DNA of 64,000 nucleotides from Verrucomicrobiota bacterium (GTDB taxonomy: Bacteria > Verrucomicrobiota > Verrucomicrobiia > CAIQCK01), in the NCBI GenBank assembly GCA_016222825.1, contig JACRQF010000015.1, positions 361,646 to 425,645 of the forward strand, written 5' to 3'. Below the pieces are notes generated by a model. It saw nothing but the letters and a program-made list of their open reading frames with translations. It was not told the DNA's origin and ran no database searches. The first letter of the stretch is position 1. Every line of letters begins with the position of its first letter. Both the position numbers and the translations under genes were made by a program. Below are positions 18,810 through 27,746 of this stretch, in pieces.

Positions 18810-19880
18810 GTGCTATGCTCTGACAGTGACGCAACGGTTGTGACTCTCGAAGAGCAAATCAAAGGCAAGGCCCTCGCGCTCGGCTTCGACCTCGTCGGCA
18901 TCGCGCCGGCCGAGCCTGCCGCAAGCTTCGCGTCTTTCGAGCGATGGCTCGCCGAAGGGCGGCACGGCGAGATGGGCTATCTCGCTCGCAATGTGGAGCG
19001 CCGCGCCGACCCGCAGCGCCTGCTGCCCGGCGCGAAGTCCATCATCGTCGTCGCGTGCAACCACCACACCGCCGACCCTGCGCCGGGCGGGCGACAGGGA
19101 AAGGTAGCGCGCTACGCGCTCGGCGACGATTACCACGAGATCATGGGGAGGAAACTCGCGGCGTTGACCGAGGCGGTTCGCGCGCTCGCGCCGGCCGCGC
19201 AGGCGAAGGCGTGCGTGGACACCGCGCCGGTGCTGGAGCGCGAACTGGCGCAGCGCGCGGGCCTTGGCTGGGTCGGAAAGAACACGATGCTGCTGAACCG
19301 CCGGTTTGGCCAGTGGCTCCTCCTCGGCGAAATCCTGCTGGACGTGCCGCTGCGGCCGGACGCGCCGGAAACGCGGGACCGCTGCGGTCGTTGCGCGCGC
19401 TGCATCGCCGCCTGCCCGACGCGCGCCATCGTCGCGCCGCGCGAACTGGACGCGCGCCGCTGCATCTCCTATCTCACCATCGAGCTGAAAGGCCCGATTC
19501 CGCCGGAACTGCGCCCGCTCATCGGCAACCGTATTTTTGGCTGCGACGACTGCCTGGAGGTCTGCCCGTGGAACCGCTTCGCCCAGCAGGCGCGGGAGCC
19601 TGGTTTTTCGCCGCGCGCAGACGTGACAACGCCGGAACTGCTCGATCTGCTGGAACTGGACGAGGAAGAATTCGAGCGCCGGTTTGCCCGCAGCCCGATC
19701 CTGCGCGCCAAGCGCCGCGGCTTGTTGCGGAACGTCTGCGTCGCGCTTGGCAACGCCCGCGATCCTCGCGCCGTGCCGGCGCTGACGCGCGCGTTGGAGG
19801 ACGCGGAGCCACTGGTGCGCGAACACGCCTCGTGGGCGCTGGAGCAGATCAAGACGGAGTATCATCAGGCACTAAAGTGA
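18810..19880 (+). CDS. queG: Epoxyqueuosine reductase QueG
   Basis: 356 aa from GTG 18810; an in-frame GTG at 18840 (ahead of TLEEQIKGKAL) is an equally possible start, as neither has a clear ribosome site. The family features are: N-terminal cobalamin-binding region, VDTAPVLERELAQRAGLGWVG with the proposed catalytic Asp, two [4Fe-4S] ligand sets (CGRCARCIAACPTRAI and CDDCLEVCPWNRF with an upstream Cys), and a C-terminal HEAT-like repeat (NVCVALGNARDPRAVPAL). It reduces epoxyqueuosine to queuosine in tRNA. The HEAT tail is present in many QueG proteins. It sits 10 bp downstream of glgP. Confidence 0.93.
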   Translation: MLCSDSDATVVTLEEQIKGKALALGFDLVGIAPAEPAASFASFERWLAEGRHGEMGYLARNVERRADPQRLLPGAKSIIVVACNHHTADPAPGGRQGKVARYALGDDYHEIMGRKLAALTEAVRALAPAAQAKACVDTAPVLERELAQRAGLGWVGKNTMLLNRRFGQWLLLGEILLDVPLRPDAPETRDRCGRCARCIAACPTRAIVAPRELDARRCISYLTIELKGPIPPELRPLIGNRIFGCDDCLEVCPWNRFAQQAREPGFSPRADVTTPELLDLLELDEEEFERRFARSPILRAKRRGLLRNVCVALGNARDPRAVPALTRALEDAEPLVREHASWALEQIKTEYHQALK

Positions 19881-19887
19881 TGGTGCC

Positions 19888-19927
19888 TTTTCCGAAACCC
19901 AGCCGTGAACGGCTGGGCTTCGGAAAA
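19888..19927. repeat. Long palindrome (hairpin) after queG
   Basis: A near-perfect inverted repeat: TTTTCCGAA at 19888-19896 pairs with TTCGGAAAA at 19919-19927, then a one-base mismatch, then CCAGCCGT-like arms around a TGAA loop. The 3' arm is followed by C residues rather than a T run, so a classical terminator is unlikely on either strand. It resembles a REP-type element in the 230-bp gap before mntP. Confidence 0.7.
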
Positions 19928-20110
19928 CCCCGGAGCGGGCGCGACAAACCAATGCGCGCCGCCAAACCGAAGTCTGCCTGAAGAGGTTGAGGTTTGGTGC
20001 GACATCTACTTTGGACCTTATCCCAGTGACGGTTATGTGGGGCTTTTTTGGTGAACGACGTGAGGAGTCGGTTGCATAGTCGGTTTTCATCCATTACAAG
20101 CATCGCGACG

Positions 20111-20662
20111 ATGAGTTTCATTGAGATACTGTTGATCGCGGTCGGGCTGGCGATGGATGCGTTTGCGGTGGCCCTGAGCGCGGGAACGAGCGGTCACGGG
20201 CAGAAGGTCCGGCCCGTGTTCCGGATCAGTTTCCACTTCGGCCTATTTCAGTTCATGATGCCGGTCATCGGCTGGAATCTGGGCGCGCAGCTCCAGCGGC
20301 ACATCGAGGCGTATGACCACTGGGTGGCGTTCGGGCTGCTGGCGTTGGTGGGCGGCCACATGCTCTACGAGTCGTTCCAGCGCGAGCCGGACGAGCAGCC
20401 CGGCGACCCGACGCGCGGGTTGCGGCTGGTGACGCTTTGCGTGGCGACGAGCCTGGACGCGCTGGCGGTGGGGTTGAGTCTGGCGATGATCGGCGAGCGG
20501 ATCTGGTATCCGAGCGTGGTCATCGGGGTGGTGACGGCGGCGTTGTCGCTGCTCGGCATCCGCCTCGGCAACCGGCTGCGCGGCACTTTCGGCAGACGCA
20601 TGGAGCAGATCGGCGGCGTCATCCTCATCGCCATCGGCGTGAAAGTCCTGCTGACGACGTAA
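20111..20662 (+). CDS. mntP: Manganese efflux pump MntP
   Basis: 183 aa from ATG 20111 (MSFIEILLIAVGLAMDAFAV); an upstream ATG at 20048 is in frame but would add a basic leader unlike the family. Six membrane segments in two repeats. The conserved Asp-containing helices AMDAFAVALSAG and ATSLDALAVGLSLAM are present in the first and second halves, and the last helix EQIGGVILIAIGVKVLL is typical. The protein exports Mn2+ (or Cd2+-like divalents in some relatives). No yybP-ykoY riboswitch was seen in the leader. Convergent to a small minus-strand gene 34 bp downstream. Confidence 0.92.
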   Translation: MSFIEILLIAVGLAMDAFAVALSAGTSGHGQKVRPVFRISFHFGLFQFMMPVIGWNLGAQLQRHIEAYDHWVAFGLLALVGGHMLYESFQREPDEQPGDPTRGLRLVTLCVATSLDALAVGLSLAMIGERIWYPSVVIGVVTAALSLLGIRLGNRLRGTFGRRMEQIGGVILIAIGVKVLLTT

Positions 20663-20695
20663 CGCCAATTCGCGACGAAGCCACCTGACAGAACC

Positions 20696-20878
20696 TCACC
20701 GCTCGCCCGGTGGCGCGGGCCAGTGGAAGGTCGTCATGGCGACTGCGCGGGCCGGTATCAGGCGGCCGGCGCGGAGTGCCTCAAAGAGCGATTCGGCCAT
20801 CGCCTCGCGCAGTTCCATTGTGTTGCGACGCTCAGTGAGTCTGTAACGCCGGTCCATCTTTCTGTTGCGAATGCTCAT
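20696..20878 (-). CDS. Small hypothetical protein (60 aa)
   Basis: Open frame from ATG 20878 to 20696, 60 aa, beginning MSIRNRKMDRRYRLTERRNT, with a helix-like basic/acidic middle (MELREAMAESLFEALRAGRL). An AGGA ribosome site lies 8 bases upstream of the ATG. An upstream in-frame extension to 21058 exists but lacks a ribosome site. No recognised domain or membrane segment. It lies alone between mntP and the NHL-repeat gene, which is on the opposite strand. Support is only the start signal and codon use. Confidence 0.4.
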   Translation of the reverse strand: MSIRNRKMDRRYRLTERRNTMELREAMAESLFEALRAGRLIPARAVAMTTFHWPAPPGER

Positions 20879-21062
20879 GATGTCTTTCCTTTCTGCGCCG
20901 ACAATGGAGCTAGACGCGTGCCAGCCACCGGGCAAGCACGCGAGGCGGCGGATTGGACAGAAACGATCCCGCATACTGTTCAAAACGCGACAGCGTGGAC
21001 AAGACGGGAACAATGCGGCTACACTGCCGGGCGCGTTAGCAGGATCAAATCTGGACACTTTT

Positions 21063-22115
21063 ATGAAACGAATCTCACCTTCCGGTTTCTACGCTTGGAG
21101 TCTGGCGCTATTGGCTGCGCTGGCCGCGACCGCATCAGCGCAGACCGCTTCGCCGTCGCCCTACTCGAAAACGAACGTGATCGTCTATCCGCGCGTCAAC
21201 GTCTCGCCGTGGTATGAGGTCGCGCCAAACTGGCCGCAACACCTGCCGGACGTGTGCTGCGGCCACGTGCCGGGCGTCGCGCTGGACAAGGCGGAGAACG
21301 TCTGGATTCACACGCGCACGAACATCGCCGTGCAAGTCTTCGCGCCGGACGGCCATTACCTGCGCGGCTGGCAGCGGGAAAGCACGAACAGCACCGCGCA
21401 TTACATCCGCATAGACAAGGAACAGAACGTCTGGCTCGCCGACGTCGGCCTCCACGTGGTGCGGAAGTTTTCGCCGGAGCGGAAGCTGTTGCTCACGCTC
21501 GGCACGCCGGGCGAGGCGGGCGAGGACGCGACGCATTTCTACAAGCCCACCGACGTGGCGTTCGCTCCGAACGGCGACATCTTCGTCTCCGACGGCTACG
21601 GCAACGCGCGCATCGTCCACTTCGACCGCCACGGGCGCTACGTAAAAGCCTGGGGCAAGCTCGGCAACAAGCCCGGCGAGTTCAGCCTGCCGCACTCCAT
21701 CGTTTGCGACTCGAAAGGCCGGCTCTACGTCGCCGACCGCAACAACGTCCGCATCCAGGTCTTCAACGCCGACGGCAAGTTGCTCGCCGTGTGGAAGGAC
21801 CTGCTCGTGCCGTGGGGCTTGTTCGTGACGCCGAACGACGAGATTTGGGCGTGCGGCTCGTCGCCGACGTATTGGCGCGTGGACCCGAAGTATCCGAAGG
21901 CGCCGCTCGGCTGCCCGCCGAAGGACCAGCTCGTGATGAAGTTCAACACCGCCGGCAAGCTGCTCCAGCTCTGGACATTCCCGAAGTCCGAGGACGGGCA
22001 GGAGAAACCCGGCGAGTTGAACTGGCTGCACGGCCTGGCAGTGGACTCAAAAGGCAACCTCTACTGCGGCGACATTCAGGGCAGGCGCATCCAGAAGTTC
22101 GTTCTGAAAAAGTAA
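21063..22115 (+). CDS. Exported NHL-repeat beta-propeller protein
   Basis: 350 aa from ATG 21063, with a signal peptide (about 1-26, ending ASAQ). Repeats of the NHL type follow: VPGVALDKAENVWIHTRTN, AHYIRIDKEQNVWLADVG, PTDVAFAPNGDIFVSDGYGN, PHSIVCDSKGRLYVADRNN and LHGLAVDSKGNLYCGDIQG. The motif F-(S/Y)-x-P-x-x-(V/I)-A and the spacing are consistent with a six-bladed propeller; peptidyl-alpha-hydroxyglycine lyases are distant relatives, but no lyase metal site was identified. It is the first of five exported plus-strand genes (21063-27687). Confidence 0.82.
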   Translation: MKRISPSGFYAWSLALLAALAATASAQTASPSPYSKTNVIVYPRVNVSPWYEVAPNWPQHLPDVCCGHVPGVALDKAENVWIHTRTNIAVQVFAPDGHYLRGWQRESTNSTAHYIRIDKEQNVWLADVGLHVVRKFSPERKLLLTLGTPGEAGEDATHFYKPTDVAFAPNGDIFVSDGYGNARIVHFDRHGRYVKAWGKLGNKPGEFSLPHSIVCDSKGRLYVADRNNVRIQVFNADGKLLAVWKDLLVPWGLFVTPNDEIWACGSSPTYWRVDPKYPKAPLGCPPKDQLVMKFNTAGKLLQLWTFPKSEDGQEKPGELNWLHGLAVDSKGNLYCGDIQGRRIQKFVLKK

Positions 22116-22175
22116 AGCGCCCGCTTCGTCCCGGTTCCTCATGGATGCGGTTGCGAAGCGCGCGAAAGACACGTC

Positions 22176-23780
22176 ATGAAATCACTCTGGCCCAACGGTT
22201 CTGCAACGGCTCGCCGCCGTTTTCCGGCGTTCGCTGCCTGCCTTCTTTGTGTTGTTTCCGTCGCGATAGCGGCGCCTGCGCTACAGAAGGGCGATGTGAT
22301 CTTTGCCACCGACTTCGAGGGAGCCAATGCGCTCGCTGGCTGGTCGGGGCCGGCGACATTGGCCGCCGGATTCCAGAGCGGCCACTCGCTTTGCATCGAC
22401 AAAGCGGCGCTCGCGCAAATGACGCTGCCGGTGGAGCGCGTGCGCGGCTGCGTGCTGAGCTTCTCGGCGGTGATCAAGGCCGACAACGTCAGCGAAAAGC
22501 CGAAACCGTGGAACGGTGTGAAGTTTATGGCGCCGATCGTCACGCCCGGCGACAAACACTGGCCCGCGGCGACGCTCGACACCGGTTCGTTCGATTGGAG
22601 ACGCTGCGCCTTCTCCGTGCGCGTTCCAGCCGACGCGACGCGGCTCACGCTCTGTCTCGGGCTCGAAGCGGTGACCGGCAGGGCGTGGTTCGATGATGTG
22701 CGCGTCGTTGTGCGCCGGCTGCCGTTCGTGCCCGCGCCGGCGCGCGCTGCCAGCGAGCCTGTCTTCAAAGGCCACAACCTGCCGCGACTGCGCGGCGCGA
22801 TGATCCGGCCGGGCATTGATGAGGCCGGCCTTCGGACGTTCGGCCAGGAGTGGAACGCCAACGCCATTCGCTGGCAACTCACCCGCCACGCGCGGCGCGG
22901 CGAGACCTCGTTCACACTGGCCGACTACGATGCGTGGCTGGAGAGCGAACTGGCCAAGCTCGATGCCGCGCTGCCGCTCTGCGAGAAATACGGCCTGCTG
23001 GTGGTCGTGGACCTTCACTCGCCGCCGGGCGGCCGGCGCACAGTCAGCGGCTACGTCGGCAGCGACGGCGGGCTGTTCACCGACAAGGCGGCGCAAGAGA
23101 AGTTCATCGATGTTTGGCGGAAGATGGCGCGGCGCTACAAGGACTCGCGCGCTGTCTGGGGTTACGACCTCGCCAACGAGCCGGTCGAGGACGCGACGAC
23201 CGAGGACGCGGCGGACTGGCAGGAACTGGCCGAACGCGCGGCGCGGGCGGTGCGGGCGATTGACCCGAAGCGCGCCATCATCATTGAGCCAGCACAGTGG
23301 GGCGACCCGAAGGGTTTGCGCGAGTTGCGCCCGCTGGACGTGCCCGGCGTCGTCTATAGCGTCCACATGTATCTGCCGCACGCGTTCACGCATCAGGGTG
23401 TCCACGACGATGGGTCGAAGCGATGGGTTTATCCGGGCGAGATCGCCGGCAAATATTGGGACAAGGCGGCGCTGGAAGCGGCGCTCCGGCCGGTCGTGGA
23501 GTTCCAGCAACGCTACGGCGCGCACATCTACATCGGCGAGTTCAGCGCCATCCGCTGGGCGCCGGAGGGCAGCGCATATCGTTACCTGAAGGACCTCATC
23601 GAGATATTCGAGTCGCATGGCTGGGACTGGACCTATCACGCCTTCCGCGAATGGAGCGGCTGGAGCGTCGAGCATGGTGAAAACCGCGCGAACACGAAGC
23701 CATCGCCGACGCCGACGGAGCGCGAGAAGTTGTTGCGCGAGTGGTTCGCGAAGAACCGCAAGCCGGCAAACCAAGAATAG
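22176..23780 (+). CDS. Exported GH5-family glycoside hydrolase
   Basis: 534 aa. Signal peptide 1-32. A beta-sandwich-like N-terminal region (FATDFEGANALAGWSG ... GRAWFDDVRVVV, about 40-190) precedes a GH5 barrel. Barrel motifs: LRGAMIRPGIDEAGLRT, GLLVVVDLHSPPGG, the acid/base Glu335 in WGYDLANEP and the nucleophile Glu455 in IYIGEFSAIRWA. GH5 enzymes cut beta-1,4-glucans or mannans in the periplasm or outside the cell. The family assignment is firm; substrate not readable. It lies 60 bp after the NHL gene and 11 bp before the next exported gene. Confidence 0.88.
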   Translation: MKSLWPNGSATARRRFPAFAACLLCVVSVAIAAPALQKGDVIFATDFEGANALAGWSGPATLAAGFQSGHSLCIDKAALAQMTLPVERVRGCVLSFSAVIKADNVSEKPKPWNGVKFMAPIVTPGDKHWPAATLDTGSFDWRRCAFSVRVPADATRLTLCLGLEAVTGRAWFDDVRVVVRRLPFVPAPARAASEPVFKGHNLPRLRGAMIRPGIDEAGLRTFGQEWNANAIRWQLTRHARRGETSFTLADYDAWLESELAKLDAALPLCEKYGLLVVVDLHSPPGGRRTVSGYVGSDGGLFTDKAAQEKFIDVWRKMARRYKDSRAVWGYDLANEPVEDATTEDAADWQELAERAARAVRAIDPKRAIIIEPAQWGDPKGLRELRPLDVPGVVYSVHMYLPHAFTHQGVHDDGSKRWVYPGEIAGKYWDKAALEAALRPVVEFQQRYGAHIYIGEFSAIRWAPEGSAYRYLKDLIEIFESHGWDWTYHAFREWSGWSVEHGENRANTKPSPTPTEREKLLREWFAKNRKPANQE

Positions 23781-23791
23781 GAGAAGAAGAA

Positions 23792-25240
23792 ATGAAATGT
23801 CGTGGCATTCATTCGCTGTCGGGGTTCGTCAACATGGTTTGCTTGCTGGCAGCCGCTGTGCTGGCGGTTGAGGCAAGCGCAGATTCCCCGCTCGACATCG
23901 GCTCGCGGCGCGAGTTGTTCGTGGACGACTATCTCATCGCGAGCATGGCCGGCGCGGAACTGAAACTGCACAAGCCGGAACCGCGCGAGGTCGCGCTCGT
24001 CTGCGACCAGCCGTGGGAAGGCAACACCTCCGCCTACTACGCGCTCTTCCGCGACAAGAATGGCTTCCGCGCTTATTACCGCGGCTCGCACTTCGACGAG
24101 AAGACCAAGAAAGGAAGCCACCCGGAGTTCGCCTGCTACGCCGAGAGCCGCGACGGCGTGAAGTGGAAGAAGCCGGAGCTGGGCCTGATCGAGTTCGGCG
24201 GCTCCAAGCGCAACAACATCGTCTGGAACGGCGAAGGGTCGCACAATTTCACGCCGTTCAAGGACGATAATCCCGCCTGCGCGCCCGACGCCCGTTACAA
24301 GGCGCTGGCGGGCGGCAGGACGGTCGGCGGCAAGAAGAAAACCTGTCTGAACGCACTCAAGTCGCCGGACGGGATTCACTGGACGATGATGGCCGAGGCG
24401 GTCATCACGGCGGGCGCGTTCGACTCGCAGAACCTCGCCTTTTGGGATACCGAGCGCGGCGAGTATCGGGCCTACTGGCGCATTTTCACCGCCGGCTACA
24501 CCGACGAGCGCGGTTGGAAACCGTCCGGCGTGCGCGCCATCCGCACGGCCACGTCGAAGGACTTCATCCACTGGGAAAACCAAGCCGACCTCAAATACGT
24601 GGACTCGCCACCGGAGCATCTCTACACCAACGCCGTGCTGCCCTACCCTCGCGCGCCGCACTTGTTCCTCGGCTTCCCGACGCGCTTCCAGCCGAAGACG
24701 CAGCAGGTGGAACCGGTCTTCATGAGCAGCCGCGACGGCGTGCTCTTCCGCCGCTGGGCGGAGGAGTTGATCCCGATCACCGCGCCGAAGGACCGCGACG
24801 GCAACCGCAGCAACTACATGACGTGGGGCCTGCTCCAACTGCCCGGCAACAACCGCGAGTTATCCGTCTATGCAACGGAGGCTTACTACACCGGCCCCGG
24901 CAGCCGCGTGCGCCGTTTCGTTTTCCGCACCGATGGCTTCGTCTCGGTGCGCGCCGCCACCGAAGGCTCGCTCGTCACCAAGCCTCTGACCTTTGCCGGC
25001 TCGAAGCTCACGTTGAACATCGTCAGCAAAGGCAAGACGCGCGTTGAGTTGCAGGACGCCGCCGGCAAGCCGCTACCCGGCTTCGCGATCGCCGACTGCG
25101 CGCCCATCACCGGCGATTCCATCGAGCAGATCGTGAAGTGGAAATCGCGCGCCGACGTGAGCAAACTCGCCGGCAAGCCCGTGCGGCTGCGGTTCGAGTT
25201 GAAGGAAGCCGATCTGTATTCGATGCGGTTTGTGAAATAG
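23792..25240 (+). CDS. Exported GH32/GH43-like five-bladed propeller protein
   Basis: 482 aa from ATG 23792, with an AGGAG ribosome site 8 bases upstream; an in-frame ATG at 23741 overlaps the GH5 gene. Signal peptide about 1-30. The core reads LDIGSRRELFVDDYLIAS, then YYALFRDKNGFRAYYRG, CYAESRDGVKWKKPELGLIE, LNALKSPDGIHWTMMAEAV and FMSSRDGVLFRRWAEELI: repeated SRDG-x-x-W blades of the sort seen in GH32/43 propellers. No complete catalytic triad of either family is obvious, so the enzyme class is uncertain. The C-terminal 100 residues form an Ig-like beta domain. Very common in planctomycete and verrucomicrobial genomes. Confidence 0.75.
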   Translation: MKCRGIHSLSGFVNMVCLLAAAVLAVEASADSPLDIGSRRELFVDDYLIASMAGAELKLHKPEPREVALVCDQPWEGNTSAYYALFRDKNGFRAYYRGSHFDEKTKKGSHPEFACYAESRDGVKWKKPELGLIEFGGSKRNNIVWNGEGSHNFTPFKDDNPACAPDARYKALAGGRTVGGKKKTCLNALKSPDGIHWTMMAEAVITAGAFDSQNLAFWDTERGEYRAYWRIFTAGYTDERGWKPSGVRAIRTATSKDFIHWENQADLKYVDSPPEHLYTNAVLPYPRAPHLFLGFPTRFQPKTQQVEPVFMSSRDGVLFRRWAEELIPITAPKDRDGNRSNYMTWGLLQLPGNNRELSVYATEAYYTGPGSRVRRFVFRTDGFVSVRAATEGSLVTKPLTFAGSKLTLNIVSKGKTRVELQDAAGKPLPGFAIADCAPITGDSIEQIVKWKSRADVSKLAGKPVRLRFELKEADLYSMRFVK

Positions 25241-25260
25241 CGGCAGCGAGGAACCTCATC

Positions 25261-26394
25261 ATGAACAACCATAAGCTCGCCGCGCGCCGCGCCTGTTGCT
25301 CTCTGCTTGTCCTTGGCGCACTCTTCGCCCAAGATGCCGCCATGTCGCAGGAACCGACCGACACGCTACGCTGGCTCGAACACGCCCCGCTCGCGCCGGA
25401 TTTCCGCGTCGCCACAACGCGCAAGGCTTTCGAGAAACAACGCGCCGGGGTGCGCGCCACGCTCTGGAAACTGTTCGGCAAGCTCCCGCCGCGGCCCAAA
25501 ACGCCGAAGGTGAAGACGCTCTCGCGCGACGACAAGGGCGCGTATTGGCTGGAGCGGTTCGAGTTCGACAACGGCGCCGGCGCGACCGTGCCCGGCGTGC
25601 TGCTGTTGCCGAAAAAGCTTTCCGGCAAAGCCCCTGCGATCCTCTGGAACCACTGGCACGGCGGCCAATACGATCTCGGCAAGACCGCGCTGATGGAGTC
25701 GAACTACACGCCCGCCGCGTCCGGCCCGACGCTGGCGGAGCGCGGCTACGTCGTGCTCTCGATTGATTCGTATTGCTTCGGCGAGCGCAATGGCCGCGGC
25801 GCGGACGGGCTGAAAGGAGGCGCGGGCGAGTGGTCGGCGGCGAAGTTCAACCTCTGGGTCGGCCGCACGCTCTGGGGCATGATCGTCCGCGACGACCTCA
25901 TGGCGCTCGATTACCTCTGCTCGCGGCCGGAGGTGGACGCGCGACGCATCGGCGTCACCGGCATCAGCATGGGCGCGACGCGGACGTGGTGGCTTATGGC
26001 GCTCGACGACCGCCCGAAGGTTGCCGTCGCCGTCTGCTGCCTCACGCGTTACCGCGACCTCATCGAGGCGCAGATGCTCAAGGCCCACGGCATCTACTAC
26101 TTCGTGCCGGGCATGCTCAACCACTTCGACAGCGAAGCGGTCGTCGCGTGCATCGCGCCGCGGGCGTTTCTCTCGCTGGCCGGCGGCGATGACAGCGGCT
26201 CGCCCGTGCCCGGCATCCGCAAGATTGAGAGCGCCGCCGCTCCCGCATGGCGGCTCTTCGACAAGAGCGACGATTTTCGCAGCGTGATCTATCCCGGCGT
26301 CGGCCATGTCTATACGCCGGAGATGTGGAAGGAAATGCTCGGCTGGTTCGACAGCCGGTTGGCGCTCGAAACTTTCACTAAAGCGCGAAAGTGA
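25261..26394 (+). CDS. Exported alpha/beta-hydrolase (dienelactone hydrolase / acetyl xylan esterase-like)
   Basis: 377 aa from ATG 25261, with a short hydrophobic signal (about 1-28). The alpha/beta-hydrolase core follows: PGVLLLPKKLSGKAPAILWN, the oxyanion region, GYVVLSIDSYCFGERNGRG, the nucleophile Ser236 in GVTGISMGATRTWWL, an acidic residue in SLAGGDDSGSPVP and the His in YPGVGHVYTPEMW. The pattern and an N-terminal leader are typical of exported esterases acting on acetylated or ester-linked glycans. Substrate inferred from the exported neighbours. It is 20 bp downstream of the propeller gene. Confidence 0.82.
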   Translation: MNNHKLAARRACCSLLVLGALFAQDAAMSQEPTDTLRWLEHAPLAPDFRVATTRKAFEKQRAGVRATLWKLFGKLPPRPKTPKVKTLSRDDKGAYWLERFEFDNGAGATVPGVLLLPKKLSGKAPAILWNHWHGGQYDLGKTALMESNYTPAASGPTLAERGYVVLSIDSYCFGERNGRGADGLKGGAGEWSAAKFNLWVGRTLWGMIVRDDLMALDYLCSRPEVDARRIGVTGISMGATRTWWLMALDDRPKVAVAVCCLTRYRDLIEAQMLKAHGIYYFVPGMLNHFDSEAVVACIAPRAFLSLAGGDDSGSPVPGIRKIESAAAPAWRLFDKSDDFRSVIYPGVGHVYTPEMWKEMLGWFDSRLALETFTKARK

Positions 26395-26476
26395 AACTCA
26401 TTCATTACAGCGCGGCGAAGCCGCAATCAAACCAGGTGGGGCGAGACTCCGTCGAGCCTCCTTTGGATGCCGCAAC

Positions 26477-26551
26477 TGTAGCGCCGGCATCCTTGCCGGC
26501 GTTTTTCCTGCACAGCATCGCATCGTCGCCGGCAGGGATGCCGGCGCTACA
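26477..26551. repeat. Inverted repeat with 25-bp arms
   Basis: Arms at 26477-26501 and 26527-26551 are inverted copies with one mismatch, separated by a 25-bp loop. The arm core is GCGCCGGCATCCTTGCCGGC. It sits in the 177-bp gap between the hydrolase and SGNH genes. Its right end is only a few bases from the SGNH ribosome site. A shorter related sequence at 45277-45296 matches the arm in 18 of 20 bases. Confidence 0.8.
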
Positions 26552-26571
26552 AGGAGAAAAGAGAAACCATC

Positions 26572-27687
26572 ATGAAACCTCGTCATCTCATCCCACTCGC
26601 GTGGGCGTTCGTCCTCGCGACGATCAACGTCCAAGCCGCCGCGCCCGCCAAGCCGCCCACACCGCCGCCCGCGCTTGATTGGCACGACGTAACCAAGTGG
26701 GGCGTCGAAGGCCGCGCGTGGCCGGAGATGGAACGGCTGCGGTGGTTCGACCGTTTCCCGGCCGCCGCCGAAGGCAAGGTGACGCCGACGGTGTGGAGCC
26801 TGAGCCGCGACAGCGCGGGGATGATGGTTCGTTTCAAGACCGACGCGCCGGCGATCTGGGCGAACTATGTGTTGCGCTCCGACCGCGTTGCGATGCCGCA
26901 CATGCCGGCGACGGGCGTTAGCGGCGTGGATCTCTACGCCCGCGACGAGCGCGGCAAGTGGCGTTGGGTGAATGTCACGCGACCTGACAAGAAGGAAGTC
27001 AAGCAGATCATCCAGGCCGACCTCCTGCCCGGCCTGCGCGAATACGCCGCCTACCTGCCGCTCTACAACGGCGTCGAGTCGCTGGAGATCGGTGTCACAA
27101 AGGGCGCGAAGTTCGAGGGCCTGCCGCCACGCACGGCGAAGCCCATCGTCTTCTACGGCACGTCCATCACGCACGGCGCGTGCGCGTCGCGGCCTGGCAT
27201 GGTCCACACCGCCATCCTTGGCCGGCGTTTCGACCGGCCGGTGGTGAACCTCGGTTTCTCCGGCAACGGCCGGATGGACCCGGCGGTGGGCGAGTTCCTC
27301 TGCAAGCTGGACGCGGCGGCATACGTGATTGACTGCAACCCCAACATGGGCCCCGACAGCGTGCGCGAGAAATGCCCGCCGCTGGTGAAGATGCTCCGCG
27401 CCGCGCGTCCGCAGACGCCGATTGTTCTCGTCGAGGACCGCCGCTTCACCAACTCATGGATCCGCCCCGAGCGGCAGAAGTTCCACACCGAAAACCATGC
27501 CGCCCTGCGCGCTTGCTACGAGGCGCTGAAGAAGGAAGGCGTCACGAAGCTCTTCTACATCCCCGGCGACAAGCTTCTCGGCGACGACACCGACGGCGCG
27601 ACCGACGGTTCGCATCCGAACGACCTCGGCTTCGTGCGGCAAGCGGACGCGTTCGAGCCGGTGCTGCGCAAGGCGCTGGGCCGGTGA
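26572..27687 (+). CDS. Exported SGNH/GDSL-type hydrolase
   Basis: 371 aa with a signal peptide (1-22). A beta-sandwich-like N-terminal part (residues 30-185) precedes the SGNH core. Block I is KPIVFYGTSITHG with nucleophile Ser198, block II/III are VVNLGFSGNGRMDPA and the DCNPNMGPDSV stretch, and block V is DGSHPNDLG (Asp345, His348). SGNH enzymes of this two-domain form are carbohydrate esterases (acetyl xylan or pectin type). The family call is firm; the substrate is inferred. It closes the cluster of five exported genes. Confidence 0.87.
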   Translation: MKPRHLIPLAWAFVLATINVQAAAPAKPPTPPPALDWHDVTKWGVEGRAWPEMERLRWFDRFPAAAEGKVTPTVWSLSRDSAGMMVRFKTDAPAIWANYVLRSDRVAMPHMPATGVSGVDLYARDERGKWRWVNVTRPDKKEVKQIIQADLLPGLREYAAYLPLYNGVESLEIGVTKGAKFEGLPPRTAKPIVFYGTSITHGACASRPGMVHTAILGRRFDRPVVNLGFSGNGRMDPAVGEFLCKLDAAAYVIDCNPNMGPDSVREKCPPLVKMLRAARPQTPIVLVEDRRFTNSWIRPERQKFHTENHAALRACYEALKKEGVTKLFYIPGDKLLGDDTDGATDGSHPNDLGFVRQADAFEPVLRKALGR

Positions 27688-27746
27688 CGCGCCGGGCATC
27701 GAATTTGATTTCCGCGACGCCGGCTTCGTGATAGACGTGCGGCGAC

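Noticed and set aside
19888-19927. The hairpin after queG as a rho-independent terminator.
   Set aside because: The arm is followed by CCCCGG, not a T run, on the plus strand, and by GGCACC on the minus strand. It is reported as a repeat.
19928-20110. A manganese (yybP-ykoY) riboswitch ahead of mntP.
   Set aside because: I looked for the conserved loop sequences and did not see them; the leader shows only weak pairing.
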